A stretch of DNA of 64,000 nt from Cellulosimicrobium arenosum (GTDB taxonomy: Bacteria > Actinomycetota > Actinomycetes > Actinomycetales > Cellulomonadaceae). Below, one piece after another: positions 19,579-28,710 of the stretch. A model generated the notes under the pieces. It was not told the DNA's origin, ran no database searches, and was given only the letters and a program-made list of their open reading frames with translations. A program made the position numbers and the translations under genes. Each line of letters opens with the position of its first letter. The stretch's first letter is position 1. Location: assembly GCF_014837295.1 (NCBI RefSeq), contig NZ_JACYHB010000002.1, forward strand, positions 62,001 to 126,000, written 5' to 3'.

Positions 19579-20565
19579 TCATCGTCGCGCCGTCGACGTC
19601 CCGCCGCCAGCCCGGAGGCCCGCTCGACCGGCTGGGAGCACAGCCCACACGACGTGCGGCCAGCCGCCGAGCGCCCGGCGCACGCCAGGTTCGCCGGCGC
19701 CGTCCTGGAACCGTGCCGTGTCGATCCGGTGCACCGATCCCGACGACGGCTCGTACACCTGGCACGTCCCGCCGCCCGCGGTGGTGAGCAGGACGACGTG
19801 GCGCGGTACCGCGGACGAGATCCCGGTGGCAAGGTCGCCACCCGTGAAGAGCGGCACCGGCGTGCCCGCCGCGGCCGCGGCGAGAGCGGTGGCGACGACG
19901 GCGCGTCCCCGCGACCCCTCGACGACCCGGTGCGTGTACCGGCGGTCGGCGTAGCGCGCCGCGCCGGCCGCGCCCCAGGGCGGGGTGCCGAGGGTCGCCG
20001 GCCAGGGCAGCGGTCCGAGCGCCCCGCGGCCGGTACGCCGCTTCAGCACCCGCTGCAGGTGCCGGAACCGCGCCGCGGCACCGGACCCGGGACCGCCGTC
20101 GGGCACGCGCGCACCCAGCCCGTCGACGCCGTCGCCGATCACCTGCCCCCGGACCAGCCACAGCGCCAGCACGGGGTCGCCCGCGGCGGCGAGCATGCCC
20201 AGCACCGCGGACCCGCACGTGGTGCCGTCGACCTGACGCGCCACGGCGTCGCCGAGCCGCACCGTGCGCGTGCCGGACGTCCCGCCGCCGGACCACCGTC
20301 GCACGGGGTCGAGCACCTGCGTGCGGGCTGCCGTCGGCAGCCGCTCGAGCGTGCGTGCGAGCAGGTCGACGTCGCGGGCGGCGTGCCCGGACCGCGCGGC
20401 GCGGTCCAGCCCGGACTCGAGCTGCTCGTCCGCCGTCGAGGGCGGGTCGGGTGACGCCCCGGGGCCGGGACCGGAGTCGGGCGACGGCGCGTTCCAGGAC
20501 GTGGGGAGCCGGCCGAGGAGGGTCGTCACCCGCAGCCGGCCGAGCGATCCCACGGCGCCGCTCAC
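19579..20565 (-). CDS. C39/papain-like cysteine-peptidase candidate
   Basis: This 328-residue protein is not firmly assigned to a family. After a Pro/Ser-rich N-terminus, QVDGTTCGSAVLGML (Cys about 116) looks like the nucleophile motif of C39-like/transglutaminase-like peptidases. PRHVVLLTT (His about 256) and CQVYEPSSG could supply the rest of the triad, followed by WPHVVWAVLP. No signal peptide is seen. GTG 20565 overlaps the stop of the DUF202 gene as GTGA, so translation is coupled; the longer open frame upstream overlaps that gene and is rejected. Peptidase activity is inferred from motif order only. Confidence 0.65.
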   Translation of the reverse strand: MSGAVGSLGRLRVTTLLGRLPTSWNAPSPDSGPGPGASPDPPSTADEQLESGLDRAARSGHAARDVDLLARTLERLPTAARTQVLDPVRRWSGGGTSGTRTVRLGDAVARQVDGTTCGSAVLGMLAAAGDPVLALWLVRGQVIGDGVDGLGARVPDGGPGSGAAARFRHLQRVLKRRTGRGALGPLPWPATLGTPPWGAAGAARYADRRYTHRVVEGSRGRAVVATALAAAAAGTPVPLFTGGDLATGISSAVPRHVVLLTTAGGGTCQVYEPSSGSVHRIDTARFQDGAGEPGVRRALGGWPHVVWAVLPAGRAGLRAGGGTSTARR

Positions 20566-20885
20566 AGCGCCTCGACCGCCCGGTAGAGGGCCCATGCCGC
20601 ACCGGTCCCGGCGAGCAGGAGGACGAGCAGGACGAGTCGTACGAGGAACGACCACGAGTACAACCGACCGTGCGACGGGAGCCCGCCCGTCGGCCGTCGC
20701 AGCACCGCCGGCGCGAGCGCGAGCAGCGCGACGACCACGGCGGCCCAGACGATCACCCAGTGCCCGCTGCGCAGGCCGGCCGCCCCGAGCAGCAACGCGC
20801 CGACGATCACGCCGAGGACCGTACGGTGCCATGCTAGAGCGGTCCGCTCGGGCTGCAGCCCCTCGTCGCGCGGCACCCCGGTCAC
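20562..20885 (-). CDS. DUF202 membrane protein (short)
   Basis: This 107-residue protein has the DUF202 signature LQPERTALAWHRTVLG at the N-terminus, followed by three hydrophobic helices. GTG 20885 overlaps the stop of the preceding YidH-like gene (GTGA), and it overlaps the C39-like gene in turn. DUF202 proteins are small inner-membrane proteins of unknown role. Two adjacent, distinct DUF202 genes occur here, as in E. coli yidH-yidG. Confidence 0.85.
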   Translation of the reverse strand: MTGVPRDEGLQPERTALAWHRTVLGVIVGALLLGAAGLRSGHWVIVWAAVVVALLALAPAVLRRPTGGLPSHGRLYSWSFLVRLVLLVLLLAGTGAAWALYRAVEAL

Positions 20886-21310
20886 GGCAGGACCGCCGAC
20901 TCCCCCAGGCCGGCGGCCGCGGCGTAGCCGGCGATGAGGACGGCGAGCAGGATCACGGCCGTCACGAGCACCGGGAGCCCGCCGGGCGCCGGCAGGGGCT
21001 CCCGACGACGCAGCGCGCGCTCGTTGCGGCGCCAGGAGACGAGCGCGTAGATCGCGCAGCCTCCGCCCACGAGGCACGCGACCGCCGCGACGACGTCGAC
21101 GAGACCCGGCAGGTTCGCGAACGTCGAGAACGACGTGAGCGCGACGCCCCCCGCGACGAGACCCACGCCGGTACGGACCCACGCCAGCGCGGTGCGCTCG
21201 TTCGCCAGGCTGAACCGGGCGTCCGGCTCCGTGCCCTCGCCGTACACCCACCGTGGGCGGCGGTGATCGCCGGGGTCGCTCCCCGACCGGTCCCCGGCGC
21301 CGGCGGTCAC
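20882..21310 (-). CDS. YidH-like DUF202 membrane protein
   Basis: This 142-residue DUF202/YidH-family protein has a hydrophilic N-terminus, the motif FSLANERTALAWVRTGVG, and three membrane helices. GTG 21310 overlaps the deoA stop by four bases. It is coupled to deoA upstream and to the shorter DUF202 gene downstream. Role unknown; association with a nucleoside operon is context only. Confidence 0.87.
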   Translation of the reverse strand: MTAGAGDRSGSDPGDHRRPRWVYGEGTEPDARFSLANERTALAWVRTGVGLVAGGVALTSFSTFANLPGLVDVVAAVACLVGGGCAIYALVSWRRNERALRRREPLPAPGGLPVLVTAVILLAVLIAGYAAAAGLGESAVLP

Positions 21311-22680
21311 GCGACGCGTTCCAGGACGACGCCCGTGCGCGTCACCTCGGAGTCCGGCGCGGCGATCGACCAGGCGCCCTCGAGCGCCTGCACCGCCCGG
21401 GGGACGCGGTCAAGGGTGTCGGTGTGCAACGTCATGAGGTGCTGGCCACGGCGCACCGCGTCGCCGGGCTTGGCGAAGAGCTCGATCCCGGCTCCCGCCT
21501 GGACCGTGTCCTCCTTGCGGGCGCGGCCCGCCCCGAGACGCCACGACGCGACACCGACGGCGAGCGCGTCGAGGTGGGAGAGCACTCCGTCGCGGTCGGC
21601 CACGACGTGCTCGCGCTCACGCGCGACCGGCAGCGGCGCGCGCGGGTCCCCGCCTTGCTCGGCGATCATCTCGCGCCACTTGTCCAGCGCGCGTCCACCG
21701 ACGAGCGCGTGGCGGACGCCGTCCGCGTCGTGCGGGCGCCCTGCCACGGCGAGCATCTCGACCGCGAGCGCGACCGTCAGCTCGACGACGTCCTGCGGGC
21801 CCCCGCCCTGCATGACCTCCACCGACTCGCGGACCTCGAGCGCGTTGCCCACGGTCAGCCCGAGCGGCGTCGACATGTCCGTCAGCAGCGCGACGGTCCG
21901 CACCCCGGCGTCCGTCCCGAGGTCCACCATGGTCCGCGCGAGCTCGCGCGCGTCGTCGACGTCCTTCATGAATGCGCCCGACCCGACCTTCACGTCGAGC
22001 ACGAGGGCACCCGTGCCCTCCGCGATCTTCTTGCTCATGATCGAGCTCGCGATGAGCGGGATCGACTCGACGGTCCCCGTCACGTCCCGCAGCGCGTACA
22101 GGAGCCGGTCTGCCGGGGCCAGCCCGGAGCCGGCCTGGCAGATCACGGCCCCCACGTGCTCGAGCGCGTCCATCATCTGCGTGTTCGTCAGCGCGGCACG
22201 CCAGCCGGGGATCGACTCGAGCTTGTCGAGCGTCCCGCCGGTGTGGCCGAGCCCGCGACCCGACAGCTGCGGCACCGCGACGCCGTAGGACGCGACGAGC
22301 GGCGCGAGGGGCAGGGTGATCTTGTCGCCCACGCCGCCGGTCGAGTGCTTGTCGACCGTCGGCCGCGAGAGCCCGCTGAAGTCCAGGCGCTCGCCGGAGG
22401 CGATCATCGCCTGCGTCCACCGTCCTGTCTCGGTGCGATCCATCCCGTTCAGGTAGATCGCCATCGCGAGCGCCGCCATCTGCTCCTCCGCGACGACGCC
22501 GCGCGTGTACGCGTCCACGACCCAGTCGATCTGGGCCCCGTCGAGCAGCGAGCCGTCGCGCTTGGCCCGGATCACGTCGACGGCGTCGAAGGCCTCGGCG
22601 GCCGGCCCGTCCTGGTGCACCTGAGGTTCGTCGGCGGTACCGTCCTGCGGCCCGACGTCCTCGTTGTCCTCGCCGGTCAC
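21307..22680 (-). CDS. deoA: Thymidine/pyrimidine-nucleoside phosphorylase
   Basis: This 457-residue enzyme converts thymidine or deoxyuridine and phosphate to base plus deoxyribose-1-phosphate. The family signature SGRGLGHTGGTLDKLESIPG and the phosphate/substrate motif KHSTGGVGDK are present, as is the C-terminal pyrimidine-phosphorylase domain. GTG 22680 overlaps the cdd stop (GTGA) and is preferred to the longer frame. An acidic 35-residue N-terminal extension precedes the core. It works directly on deaminated products of Cdd and feeds pmmB/deoC. Confidence 0.94.
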   Translation of the reverse strand: MTGEDNEDVGPQDGTADEPQVHQDGPAAEAFDAVDVIRAKRDGSLLDGAQIDWVVDAYTRGVVAEEQMAALAMAIYLNGMDRTETGRWTQAMIASGERLDFSGLSRPTVDKHSTGGVGDKITLPLAPLVASYGVAVPQLSGRGLGHTGGTLDKLESIPGWRAALTNTQMMDALEHVGAVICQAGSGLAPADRLLYALRDVTGTVESIPLIASSIMSKKIAEGTGALVLDVKVGSGAFMKDVDDARELARTMVDLGTDAGVRTVALLTDMSTPLGLTVGNALEVRESVEVMQGGGPQDVVELTVALAVEMLAVAGRPHDADGVRHALVGGRALDKWREMIAEQGGDPRAPLPVAREREHVVADRDGVLSHLDALAVGVASWRLGAGRARKEDTVQAGAGIELFAKPGDAVRRGQHLMTLHTDTLDRVPRAVQALEGAWSIAAPDSEVTRTGVVLERVA

Positions 22681-23090
22681 GAGCGCCCCTCCAGATCCTC
22701 GGGCCCGAACGCGTCGGGCAGCACGTCCCTCATCGTCTTGATACCACGCACCGTGTCGACGAGCAGGTCGGGACCGCCGTGCTCCCAGAGCAGCTGGCGG
22801 CACCGACCGCACGGCATGAGGGTCGCCCCGTGCTTGTCGACGCACGCGAACGCCACGAGCCGACCTCCCCCCGAGGCCACCAGCGCGCTGACGAGGGAGC
22901 ACTCGGCGCACAGCGTGACCCCGTAGGCCGCGTTCTCCACGTTGCACCCGACGACGAGTCGTCCGTCCTCGACCAGCGCGGCGGCCCCGACGGGGAAGCC
23001 GGAGTACGGCGCGTACGCCCGCGCCATGATGGTGCGCGCCTCGTCGCGCAGGTGCTCCCAGTCCGCGGGGGTGATCTCGTTCCCGGTCAC
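22677..23090 (-). CDS. cdd: Cytidine deaminase
   Basis: This 137-residue tetrameric-type deaminase converts (deoxy)cytidine to (deoxy)uridine. Zinc ligands C61 with catalytic E63 (TLCAECS), then C94 and C97 (PCGRCRQL). The nucleoside-binding CNVENAAYG precedes them. GTG 23090 lies 10 bases after the permease stop with GAGG in the stop region. It is coupled to deoA by a four-base overlap, giving uptake, deamination and phosphorolysis in gene order. Confidence 0.96.
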   Translation of the reverse strand: MTGNEITPADWEHLRDEARTIMARAYAPYSGFPVGAAALVEDGRLVVGCNVENAAYGVTLCAECSLVSALVASGGGRLVAFACVDKHGATLMPCGRCRQLLWEHGGPDLLVDTVRGIKTMRDVLPDAFGPEDLEGRS

Positions 23091-23100
23091 CGTCGACGCC

Positions 23101-24411
23101 TCACTTCTCGTAGGGGATGCCTTCCGCAGCGGGCGGCCGGACCCGGCCCACGAGCCCCGCGACGGCGAAGATGGTCACGACGTACGGCGTCATGAGCATG
23201 ATCTGGCTGGGGATCGGGGTCCCGACGATGCCGAGCACGGTCTGCAGGTTGTCCGAGAAACCGAACAGCAGCGCGGCCGCGAGAGCGCCGACCGGGTTCC
23301 ACCGGCCGAGGATCATCGCGGCGAGCGCGATGAAGCCCTTGCCCCCTGTCATCTCCTTGCCGAACGCCAGCCCCGCGGCCACGGTGAAGAACGCGCCACC
23401 GAGACCTGCGATCGCGCCCCCGAGCAGCGTGTTGCGCACGCGGGTCCGGTTCACCTTGATGCCCACGGTGTCCGCGGCCTTGGGGTGCTCGCCGACGGCG
23501 CGCACGCGCAGACCCCACCTGCTGCGGAAGAGCATGATCTGCAGCACGACCACCACCACGTACATGATGTAGACGAGCACCGTCTGGCGGAACAGCACCG
23601 GGCCGAGGACCGGGATCTGGGAGAGCAGCGGGATCTCGATCACGGGCAGAGGGGTGCGCGAGTTCCACGTCGCCGAGTCCGCGGTCAGGACCGTGGAGTA
23701 CAGGTAGCTCGTCACGCCCACGACGAGGACGTTCAGCACGACACCGACGATGAGCTGGTTCACCCAGTACCGCACCGAGAAGATCACGAGCAGCAGGCCG
23801 ACGAGCGCCCCGGCGATCGGGGCCGCGACGAGGCCCGCGTAGGCGCTGTGGGTGAGCGACGCGACGACGGCGGCGAGGAACGCTCCCGCGAGGAGCTGCC
23901 CCTCGATCGCGATGTTGATGATCCCCGAGCGCTCGCACAGCACGCCCGACAGCGCGCCGAACACGAGCGGCACGGCGAGGAACAGCGACCCCTGCAGCAG
24001 GCCCGTGAGCGGGATCGCCGACTTGTCCGCGCCGGCCCAGCACAGGAACGCGAGCACCACGAGGACGCCGAACACGATCGGCAGCCACATCCCGACCTTG
24101 CGGCGCTCGACCGCTGCCCACGCGGCGAGGCCGGCGAGCATGAGCGCGAGGATCGACAGGAACAGCGCCGCACCGGTCGAGGACACCGTGATCGGCTCGA
24201 TCTGGAAGAAGTCCTTGGCCGTGGCCAGCCGGAACGTCGTCGTCGCGCCGCCCGACGGGAGGATCGCGAAGAACAGGAGCGACGCCAGCCCGAAGAAGCC
24301 GTAGACGACCGGTCCGCGCCACCGGATCGGCGGGCGCGCCGCCGTCGTCGGTCGTTCCGGCGAGGGCGCCGGCGACGAGGCCGGGACCGTGGTCGTGGTC
24401 GTGGTGCTCAT
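23101..24411 (-). CDS. Nucleoside ABC transporter permease 2
   Basis: This 436-residue inner-membrane permease of the BMP/branched-chain-type family (NupQ/YufQ-like) has about 10 helices. Conserved blocks include CERSGIINIAIEGQLL and LRVRAVGEHPKAADTVG. A Thr/Pro-rich 25-residue N-terminus precedes helix 1. ATG 24411 overlaps the stop of permease 1 as ATGA. It forms the transmembrane pore with the 24408-25709 product for import of nucleosides delivered by the lipoprotein encoded at 27398. Confidence 0.92.
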   Translation of the reverse strand: MSTTTTTTVPASSPAPSPERPTTAARPPIRWRGPVVYGFFGLASLLFFAILPSGGATTTFRLATAKDFFQIEPITVSSTGAALFLSILALMLAGLAAWAAVERRKVGMWLPIVFGVLVVLAFLCWAGADKSAIPLTGLLQGSLFLAVPLVFGALSGVLCERSGIINIAIEGQLLAGAFLAAVVASLTHSAYAGLVAAPIAGALVGLLLVIFSVRYWVNQLIVGVVLNVLVVGVTSYLYSTVLTADSATWNSRTPLPVIEIPLLSQIPVLGPVLFRQTVLVYIMYVVVVVLQIMLFRSRWGLRVRAVGEHPKAADTVGIKVNRTRVRNTLLGGAIAGLGGAFFTVAAGLAFGKEMTGGKGFIALAAMILGRWNPVGALAAALLFGFSDNLQTVLGIVGTPIPSQIMLMTPYVVTIFAVAGLVGRVRPPAAEGIPYEK

Positions 24412-25709
24412 GCTCCCGCCTCCTGGGCCGAGGTCGCCGGTGTCGTGCTCCTGCGTCTGCGCTCCGCGCGCCGTGGGCCGCCGGGCGTCGGGAGCCAGTA
24501 GATCCGCCGCACGAGCGGCGGGGCGGCGATGAACAGCACGATGAGGGACTGGACCACGAGGACGATGTCGATCGGCGTCCCGGTGCGTGCCTGCATCGCG
24601 AAGCCCCCGGCACGCAGCCCGCCGAACAGGAGCCCGGCGAGCACCGTGCCGAGCGGCCGCGAACGACCCAGCAGCGCCACGGTGATCGCGTCGAAGCCGA
24701 AGCTCGCCGCGACACCCGCGGTGAGCACGTGCTCGGTGCCGAGGACCTGGGCGGACCCGCCCAGCCCGGCGAGCGCTCCGGCGATCGCCATGACCCAGAC
24801 GGTCACCCACGGGACGGACATGCCGGCCGTGCGGGCGGCGTGCGGGTTCTCGCCCACGGCGCGGACCCGGAAGCCGAACGTCGAGCGCTCCATGAGCCAC
24901 CAGACGCCGACCGCCGCGAGCAGCGCGAGGACGAACCCCAGGTGGAGCCGGTAGCCCTCTCCGAGCAGGAGCGGGTACGAGGCGCTGTCGGGGATCGGCG
25001 GGCTGATCGGGTTGGAGCTGCCAGGACGCTGGAACGCCGGCGTGGTCAGCAGGTAGGCGACGAGGTAGATCGCGATGTTGTTCAGCATGATCGTGACGAT
25101 GACCTCGTGCGCTCCCGTCCGTGCCTTGAGCACGCCCGCGATGCTTGCCCACAGCGCCCCACCGAGCGCCGCCCCGAGGACGGCGAGGAACAGGTGCAGG
25201 CCGGGTGGGAGGTCGAACGTGAAGCCGATGTAGGCGGCGAACACGCCGCCGAGGATGATCTGCCCCTGGGCGCCGATGTTGAACAGGCCGGCACGGAAGC
25301 CGACGGCAAGACCGAGGCCGGCGAGGATCAGCGGGACGGACACCGTCATCGTCTCGGTCAGCGGGCGCAGCGCCTGCTCGAGGCTCGAGGCGGAGAAGTT
25401 GACGACCGACCCCTGGAACAGCGCGCTGTAGGCACCGAACACGGAGTCCCACACGGCGAGGAAGAAGTCCGACGGCTGGGCGAACAGGTACACCGCCGCG
25501 GCCTGGACCTCCGGGTCGGCCGCGGCGATGAGGATGCCACCGAGGACGAGCGCCGAGAAGATCGCGAGCACCGTGACGAGCCAGCTGCTCTCGAGCATCT
25601 CCTGCAGGATGCCGCGCCCTGCCTCGGTCGGCGTCTCGGGCCGGCTCGGCGGCGCCGGCGTGGGCGGGACGGGGGGCAGGCCCTCGTCCTCGATGTCGTG
25701 CTGGCTCAC
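24408..25709 (-). CDS. Nucleoside ABC transporter permease 1
   Basis: This 433-residue permease (NupP/YufP-like) has about 10 membrane helices. The family blocks [18 protein letters not shown] and [17 protein letters not shown] are clear. The N-terminus is Pro-rich and cytoplasmic, and the C-terminus is basic. GTG 25709 overlaps the ATPase stop (GTGA). It is paired with permease 2 in the importer. Confidence 0.92.
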   Translation of the reverse strand: MSQHDIEDEGLPPVPPTPAPPSRPETPTEAGRGILQEMLESSWLVTVLAIFSALVLGGILIAAADPEVQAAAVYLFAQPSDFFLAVWDSVFGAYSALFQGSVVNFSASSLEQALRPLTETMTVSVPLILAGLGLAVGFRAGLFNIGAQGQIILGGVFAAYIGFTFDLPPGLHLFLAVLGAALGGALWASIAGVLKARTGAHEVIVTIMLNNIAIYLVAYLLTTPAFQRPGSSNPISPPIPDSASYPLLLGEGYRLHLGFVLALLAAVGVWWLMERSTFGFRVRAVGENPHAARTAGMSVPWVTVWVMAIAGALAGLGGSAQVLGTEHVLTAGVAASFGFDAITVALLGRSRPLGTVLAGLLFGGLRAGGFAMQARTGTPIDIVLVVQSLIVLFIAAPPLVRRIYWLPTPGGPRRAERRRRSTTPATSAQEAGA

Positions 25710-27277
25710 CGGTCCTCCTCACGGACGTCCGCCCCGCCGAGGGCGGTGTGGTGCTGTGCGGCCTGCTCGACGGCCTCGGCCTGCGGCACGCCCGCCATCA
25801 TGAGCCCGAGGACGTCACGGTCGGTGCCACCGGGCACCACGCCGACCACACGACCGCGGTACATGACCGCGATCCGGTCGGCGAGCGCGAGCACCTCGTC
25901 GAGCTCGGTCGAGACGATGACGACCGGGACGCCCTTGTCGCGCTCGGCGACGATGCGGCGGTGGACGAACTCGATGGACCCGACGTCGAGGCCGCGCGTC
26001 GGCTGGGACGCGACCAGCAGCCGCAGCGGCCGCGACATCTCGCGCGCCAGGACCACCTTCTGCTGGTTGCCGCCCGAGAGCGTGCCTGCGGCGTCCTCCA
26101 CGTGCTGGACGCGGACGTCGAACTCCGCCGTGCGCTTCTCGGCGTTGTCGCGGATCACCCCGCGCCGCAGCGCGCCGCCGCGCGAGTAGGGCGCGGTGCT
26201 CACGAGGTCGAGCACCATGTTCTCCTCGACGGAGAACGTGCCGATGATGCCGTCGGTGCTGCGGTCCTCGGGGACGTAGCCGACGCCGGCGGCCAGCGTG
26301 CCCCTGACCCCGCGCCCGACGAGCTCGGTACCGTCGAGCTCGATCGATCCGGCCAGCGGACGCCGCAGGCCGACGATCGTCTCGGCCAGCTCGGTCTGCC
26401 CGTTCCCCTGGACACCCGCGACGACGAGGATCTCGCCGTCGGCGACCTCGAGGTCGACGCCGTCCACGACAGCGGTGCCGACCGGGTCGAGGACCGTCAG
26501 ACCCTGGACGCGGAACGTCGGCTCGCCGGGGACCGCCGTCTCCTTGTCCACGCCGAGCGAGACGGAGCGGCCCACCATGAGCGACGCGAGCTCGGTCTCG
26601 CTCGTCGTCGGGTCGGCGGTACCGACGACCTGGCCCCGGCGGATGACCGTGATGCGGTCGGCGACCGCCCGGACCTCGCGCAGCTTGTGGGTGATGAAGA
26701 CGATCGAGGTCCCCGCCTCCCGGAGCTGGCGCATGATCACGATCAGCTCGTCGGTCTCCTGGGGTGTGAGGACGGCGGTCGGCTCGTCGAGGATGAGGAC
26801 CCGGGCGTCGCGCGAGAGCGCCTTGATGATCTCGACGCGCTGCTGCACCCCGACGGGGATGTCCTCGACCATCGCGTCCGGGTCCACCTCGAAGCCGAAC
26901 CGGTCCGAGATCTCCTGGACGCGTGCGCGGGCCCGTCGGGCGTCGATCAGCCCTGCGCCCCGGACCGGCTCGTGCCCGAGCGCGACGTTCTCCGCGACGG
27001 AGAACACCGGCACGAGCATGAAGTGCTGGTGCACCATGCCGATCCCGGCGGCCATCGCGTCGCCGGGACCGGTGAAGGTCACAGGCGCGTCGTCGAGGAG
27101 GATCTCACCCTCGTCCGGGTCGTACAGCCCGTAGAGCACGTTCATCAGCGTGCTCTTGCCGGCGCCGTTCTCCCCGAGCAGCGCGTGGATCTCCCCGGGC
27201 TCGACCACGAGGTCGATGTGGTCGTTCGCGACCAGGGACCCGAACCGCTTCGTGATCCCCCGTAGCTCAAGCTTCAC
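25706..27277 (-). CDS. Nucleoside ABC transporter ATP-binding protein (two ABC domains)
   Basis: This 523-residue protein is a tandem ATPase of the sugar/nucleoside class (NupO/YufO-like). Domain 1 has Walker A GENGAGKS at 35-42, signature-like [13 protein letters not shown] and Walker [12 protein letters not shown]. Domain 2 has a degenerate Walker A ([10 protein letters not shown]) and signature [18 protein letters not shown] 27277 follows AGGAAGG with 7 bases. It energises uptake with the two permeases downstream and is separated from the binding-protein gene by a strong hairpin. Confidence 0.94.
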   Translation of the reverse strand: MKLELRGITKRFGSLVANDHIDLVVEPGEIHALLGENGAGKSTLMNVLYGLYDPDEGEILLDDAPVTFTGPGDAMAAGIGMVHQHFMLVPVFSVAENVALGHEPVRGAGLIDARRARARVQEISDRFGFEVDPDAMVEDIPVGVQQRVEIIKALSRDARVLILDEPTAVLTPQETDELIVIMRQLREAGTSIVFITHKLREVRAVADRITVIRRGQVVGTADPTTSETELASLMVGRSVSLGVDKETAVPGEPTFRVQGLTVLDPVGTAVVDGVDLEVADGEILVVAGVQGNGQTELAETIVGLRRPLAGSIELDGTELVGRGVRGTLAAGVGYVPEDRSTDGIIGTFSVEENMVLDLVSTAPYSRGGALRRGVIRDNAEKRTAEFDVRVQHVEDAAGTLSGGNQQKVVLAREMSRPLRLLVASQPTRGLDVGSIEFVHRRIVAERDKGVPVVIVSTELDEVLALADRIAVMYRGRVVGVVPGGTDRDVLGLMMAGVPQAEAVEQAAQHHTALGGADVREEDR

Positions 27278-27344
27278 CGATCAGCCTTCCTGGGTTCCCG
27301 GCCTCCGTCGCACCGCACCGGGAACCGTACGTCTTCTCATGACG

Positions 27345-27376
27345 CCGGTGGCCCGGGCGACTGCCCGGGCCACCGG
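27345..27376 (-). terminator. Strong intercistronic hairpin between bmp lipoprotein and ABC genes
   Basis: Perfect 14-bp inverted repeat CCGGTGGCCCGGGC / GCCCGGGCCACCGG with a GACT loop. It lies 22 bases after the lipoprotein stop and 67 bases before the ATPase start, without a U-run. It could act as a partial terminator or a 3' stabiliser, allowing more binding protein than transporter. Confidence 0.75.
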
Positions 27377-27397
27377 TCCGTGGTCGTGCTCAGCGCG

Positions 27398-28489
27398 TCA
27401 CGGCGTGTTGTCGGACTCGACCACCAGGTCGCCCGCGATGATCTGCTCCTGGTACTGCGCGAGCTGGTCCGCCAACTCGGCCGGGACGGCGTCCTCGAAG
27501 TCGTGGAACGGCGCGAGGCCGACGCCCTCGTTCTCGAGCGTGCCCACGTAGGGCTCGTTCGTGAAGTTGTCCTCCGAGGCCTCGGAGACGGTGTCGAACA
27601 CGGCCGGACCGATCTGCTTCATGACCGACGTGAGGATGATGCTGCCGTAGTCGGTCGTGAGGAACCCGTCCGAGTCGACCCAGATGATCTTCGCGTCGCC
27701 GGCCTCCGCGGCCGCGGCCGCACCGAGACCCACCGGACCGGCCACGGGCATGATGATGTCCGCGCCCTGGTCGATGAAGCCCTGCGTGACGTTCTGGCCG
27801 TTGGCCTGGTTGTCGAAGTCGCCCGTGAACGTGCCGGTCTGCGCGTCCTTGTCCCAGCCGAGCGTCTTGATGTCCGCGTCGTTGTCCTCGTTGTACTTCG
27901 CGACGCCGTCGACGAACCCGTCCATGAAGATCGCCACCGAGGGGATCTGGATCCCGCCGAACGTCGCGACCGTCCCGGACTCGGTCATCCCCGCGGCCAG
28001 GTAGCCCGCGAGGAACGCGGCCTCCGCCGTGTTGAAGAGGATGGGCTTGGCGTTGTCCAGCTCGACGGGGTTGAAGTCGGCGTCGGAGAACGCCGAGTCG
28101 ATGAGGGCGAAGTTCGTGTCCGTGTTCGCCTCGGCCGCCGCCTGGATCGGGTCCTCGAGGAGGAAGCCGACGCCGATGACGAGGCTGCAGCCCTGCTGCA
28201 CGAGGTTGTCGATGTTCGGCGCGTAGTCGGTGTCCGCGGAGGACTCGACCTCGGAGACCTCGATACCGAGGTCCGCCTTCGCCTGCTCGAGCCCCTCGTA
28301 GCCGGCCTGGTTGAACGACTGGTCGTCGAAACCTCCGGCGTCGGAGACCATGCACGCGGAGAAGTCCGGGTTCGCGGCGGCCGCGCCGTCGCCGTCCGTC
28401 GTCTCGTCGTCCTCGGGCGGGGTACCGCACGCGGCCAGCGCGAGCGCGGCGACCGCCGCGAGCGCGGTGACCTGGGTCGCTCTCTTCAC
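27398..28489 (-). CDS. BMP-family nucleoside-binding lipoprotein
   Basis: This 363-residue substrate-binding lipoprotein belongs to the Bmp/PnrA-like family. A basic start, a hydrophobic segment and lipobox LAAC place acylated Cys at residue 21, followed by an acidic linker. Conserved Bmp blocks are MVSDAGGFDDQSFNQAG and the WVDSDG motif near the ligand site. GTG 28489 follows AGGAG with 7 bases. It captures nucleosides outside the membrane for the ABC system encoded next. It is the first gene of the operon. Confidence 0.94.
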   Translation of the reverse strand: MKRATQVTALAAVAALALAACGTPPEDDETTDGDGAAAANPDFSACMVSDAGGFDDQSFNQAGYEGLEQAKADLGIEVSEVESSADTDYAPNIDNLVQQGCSLVIGVGFLLEDPIQAAAEANTDTNFALIDSAFSDADFNPVELDNAKPILFNTAEAAFLAGYLAAGMTESGTVATFGGIQIPSVAIFMDGFVDGVAKYNEDNDADIKTLGWDKDAQTGTFTGDFDNQANGQNVTQGFIDQGADIIMPVAGPVGLGAAAAAEAGDAKIIWVDSDGFLTTDYGSIILTSVMKQIGPAVFDTVSEASEDNFTNEPYVGTLENEGVGLAPFHDFEDAVPAELADQLAQYQEQIIAGDLVVESDNTP

Positions 28490-28592
28490 CTGATTGCTCC
28501 TGTCGGTCGTGACGTGGCCACCGGGCGGTGCCCTCGACCGGCCGCGCGCCGTCGCGCGATCTGCTCTCGGGACCCGTGGGCCTGTGCACCGA

Positions 28593-28644
28593 ACACTAGT
28601 CAGCCGCAGGCTACCTGCACGTTACGCATCGGTAACACCGATGC
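28593..28644 (-). promoter_or_regulatory. Probable promoter/operator of the nucleoside operon
   Basis: A 19-bp palindrome GCATCGGT-aac-ACCGATGC lies at 28626-28644. On the minus strand it contains TTACCG, which with a 16-base spacer precedes TAGCCT, a plausible -35/-10 pair for the lipoprotein gene. A regulator on the palindrome would block the -35. Alternatively it is a hairpin ending the M20 gene transcript. The rest of the 221-base gap 28490-28710 shows nothing else clear. Confidence 0.45.
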
Positions 28645-28710
28645 TTCGTTATCCAAGCGTCATCCCGCGTCTCAGCCGGAGCATCGTGGTGTCCACGGGT
28701 CGGGACACCC

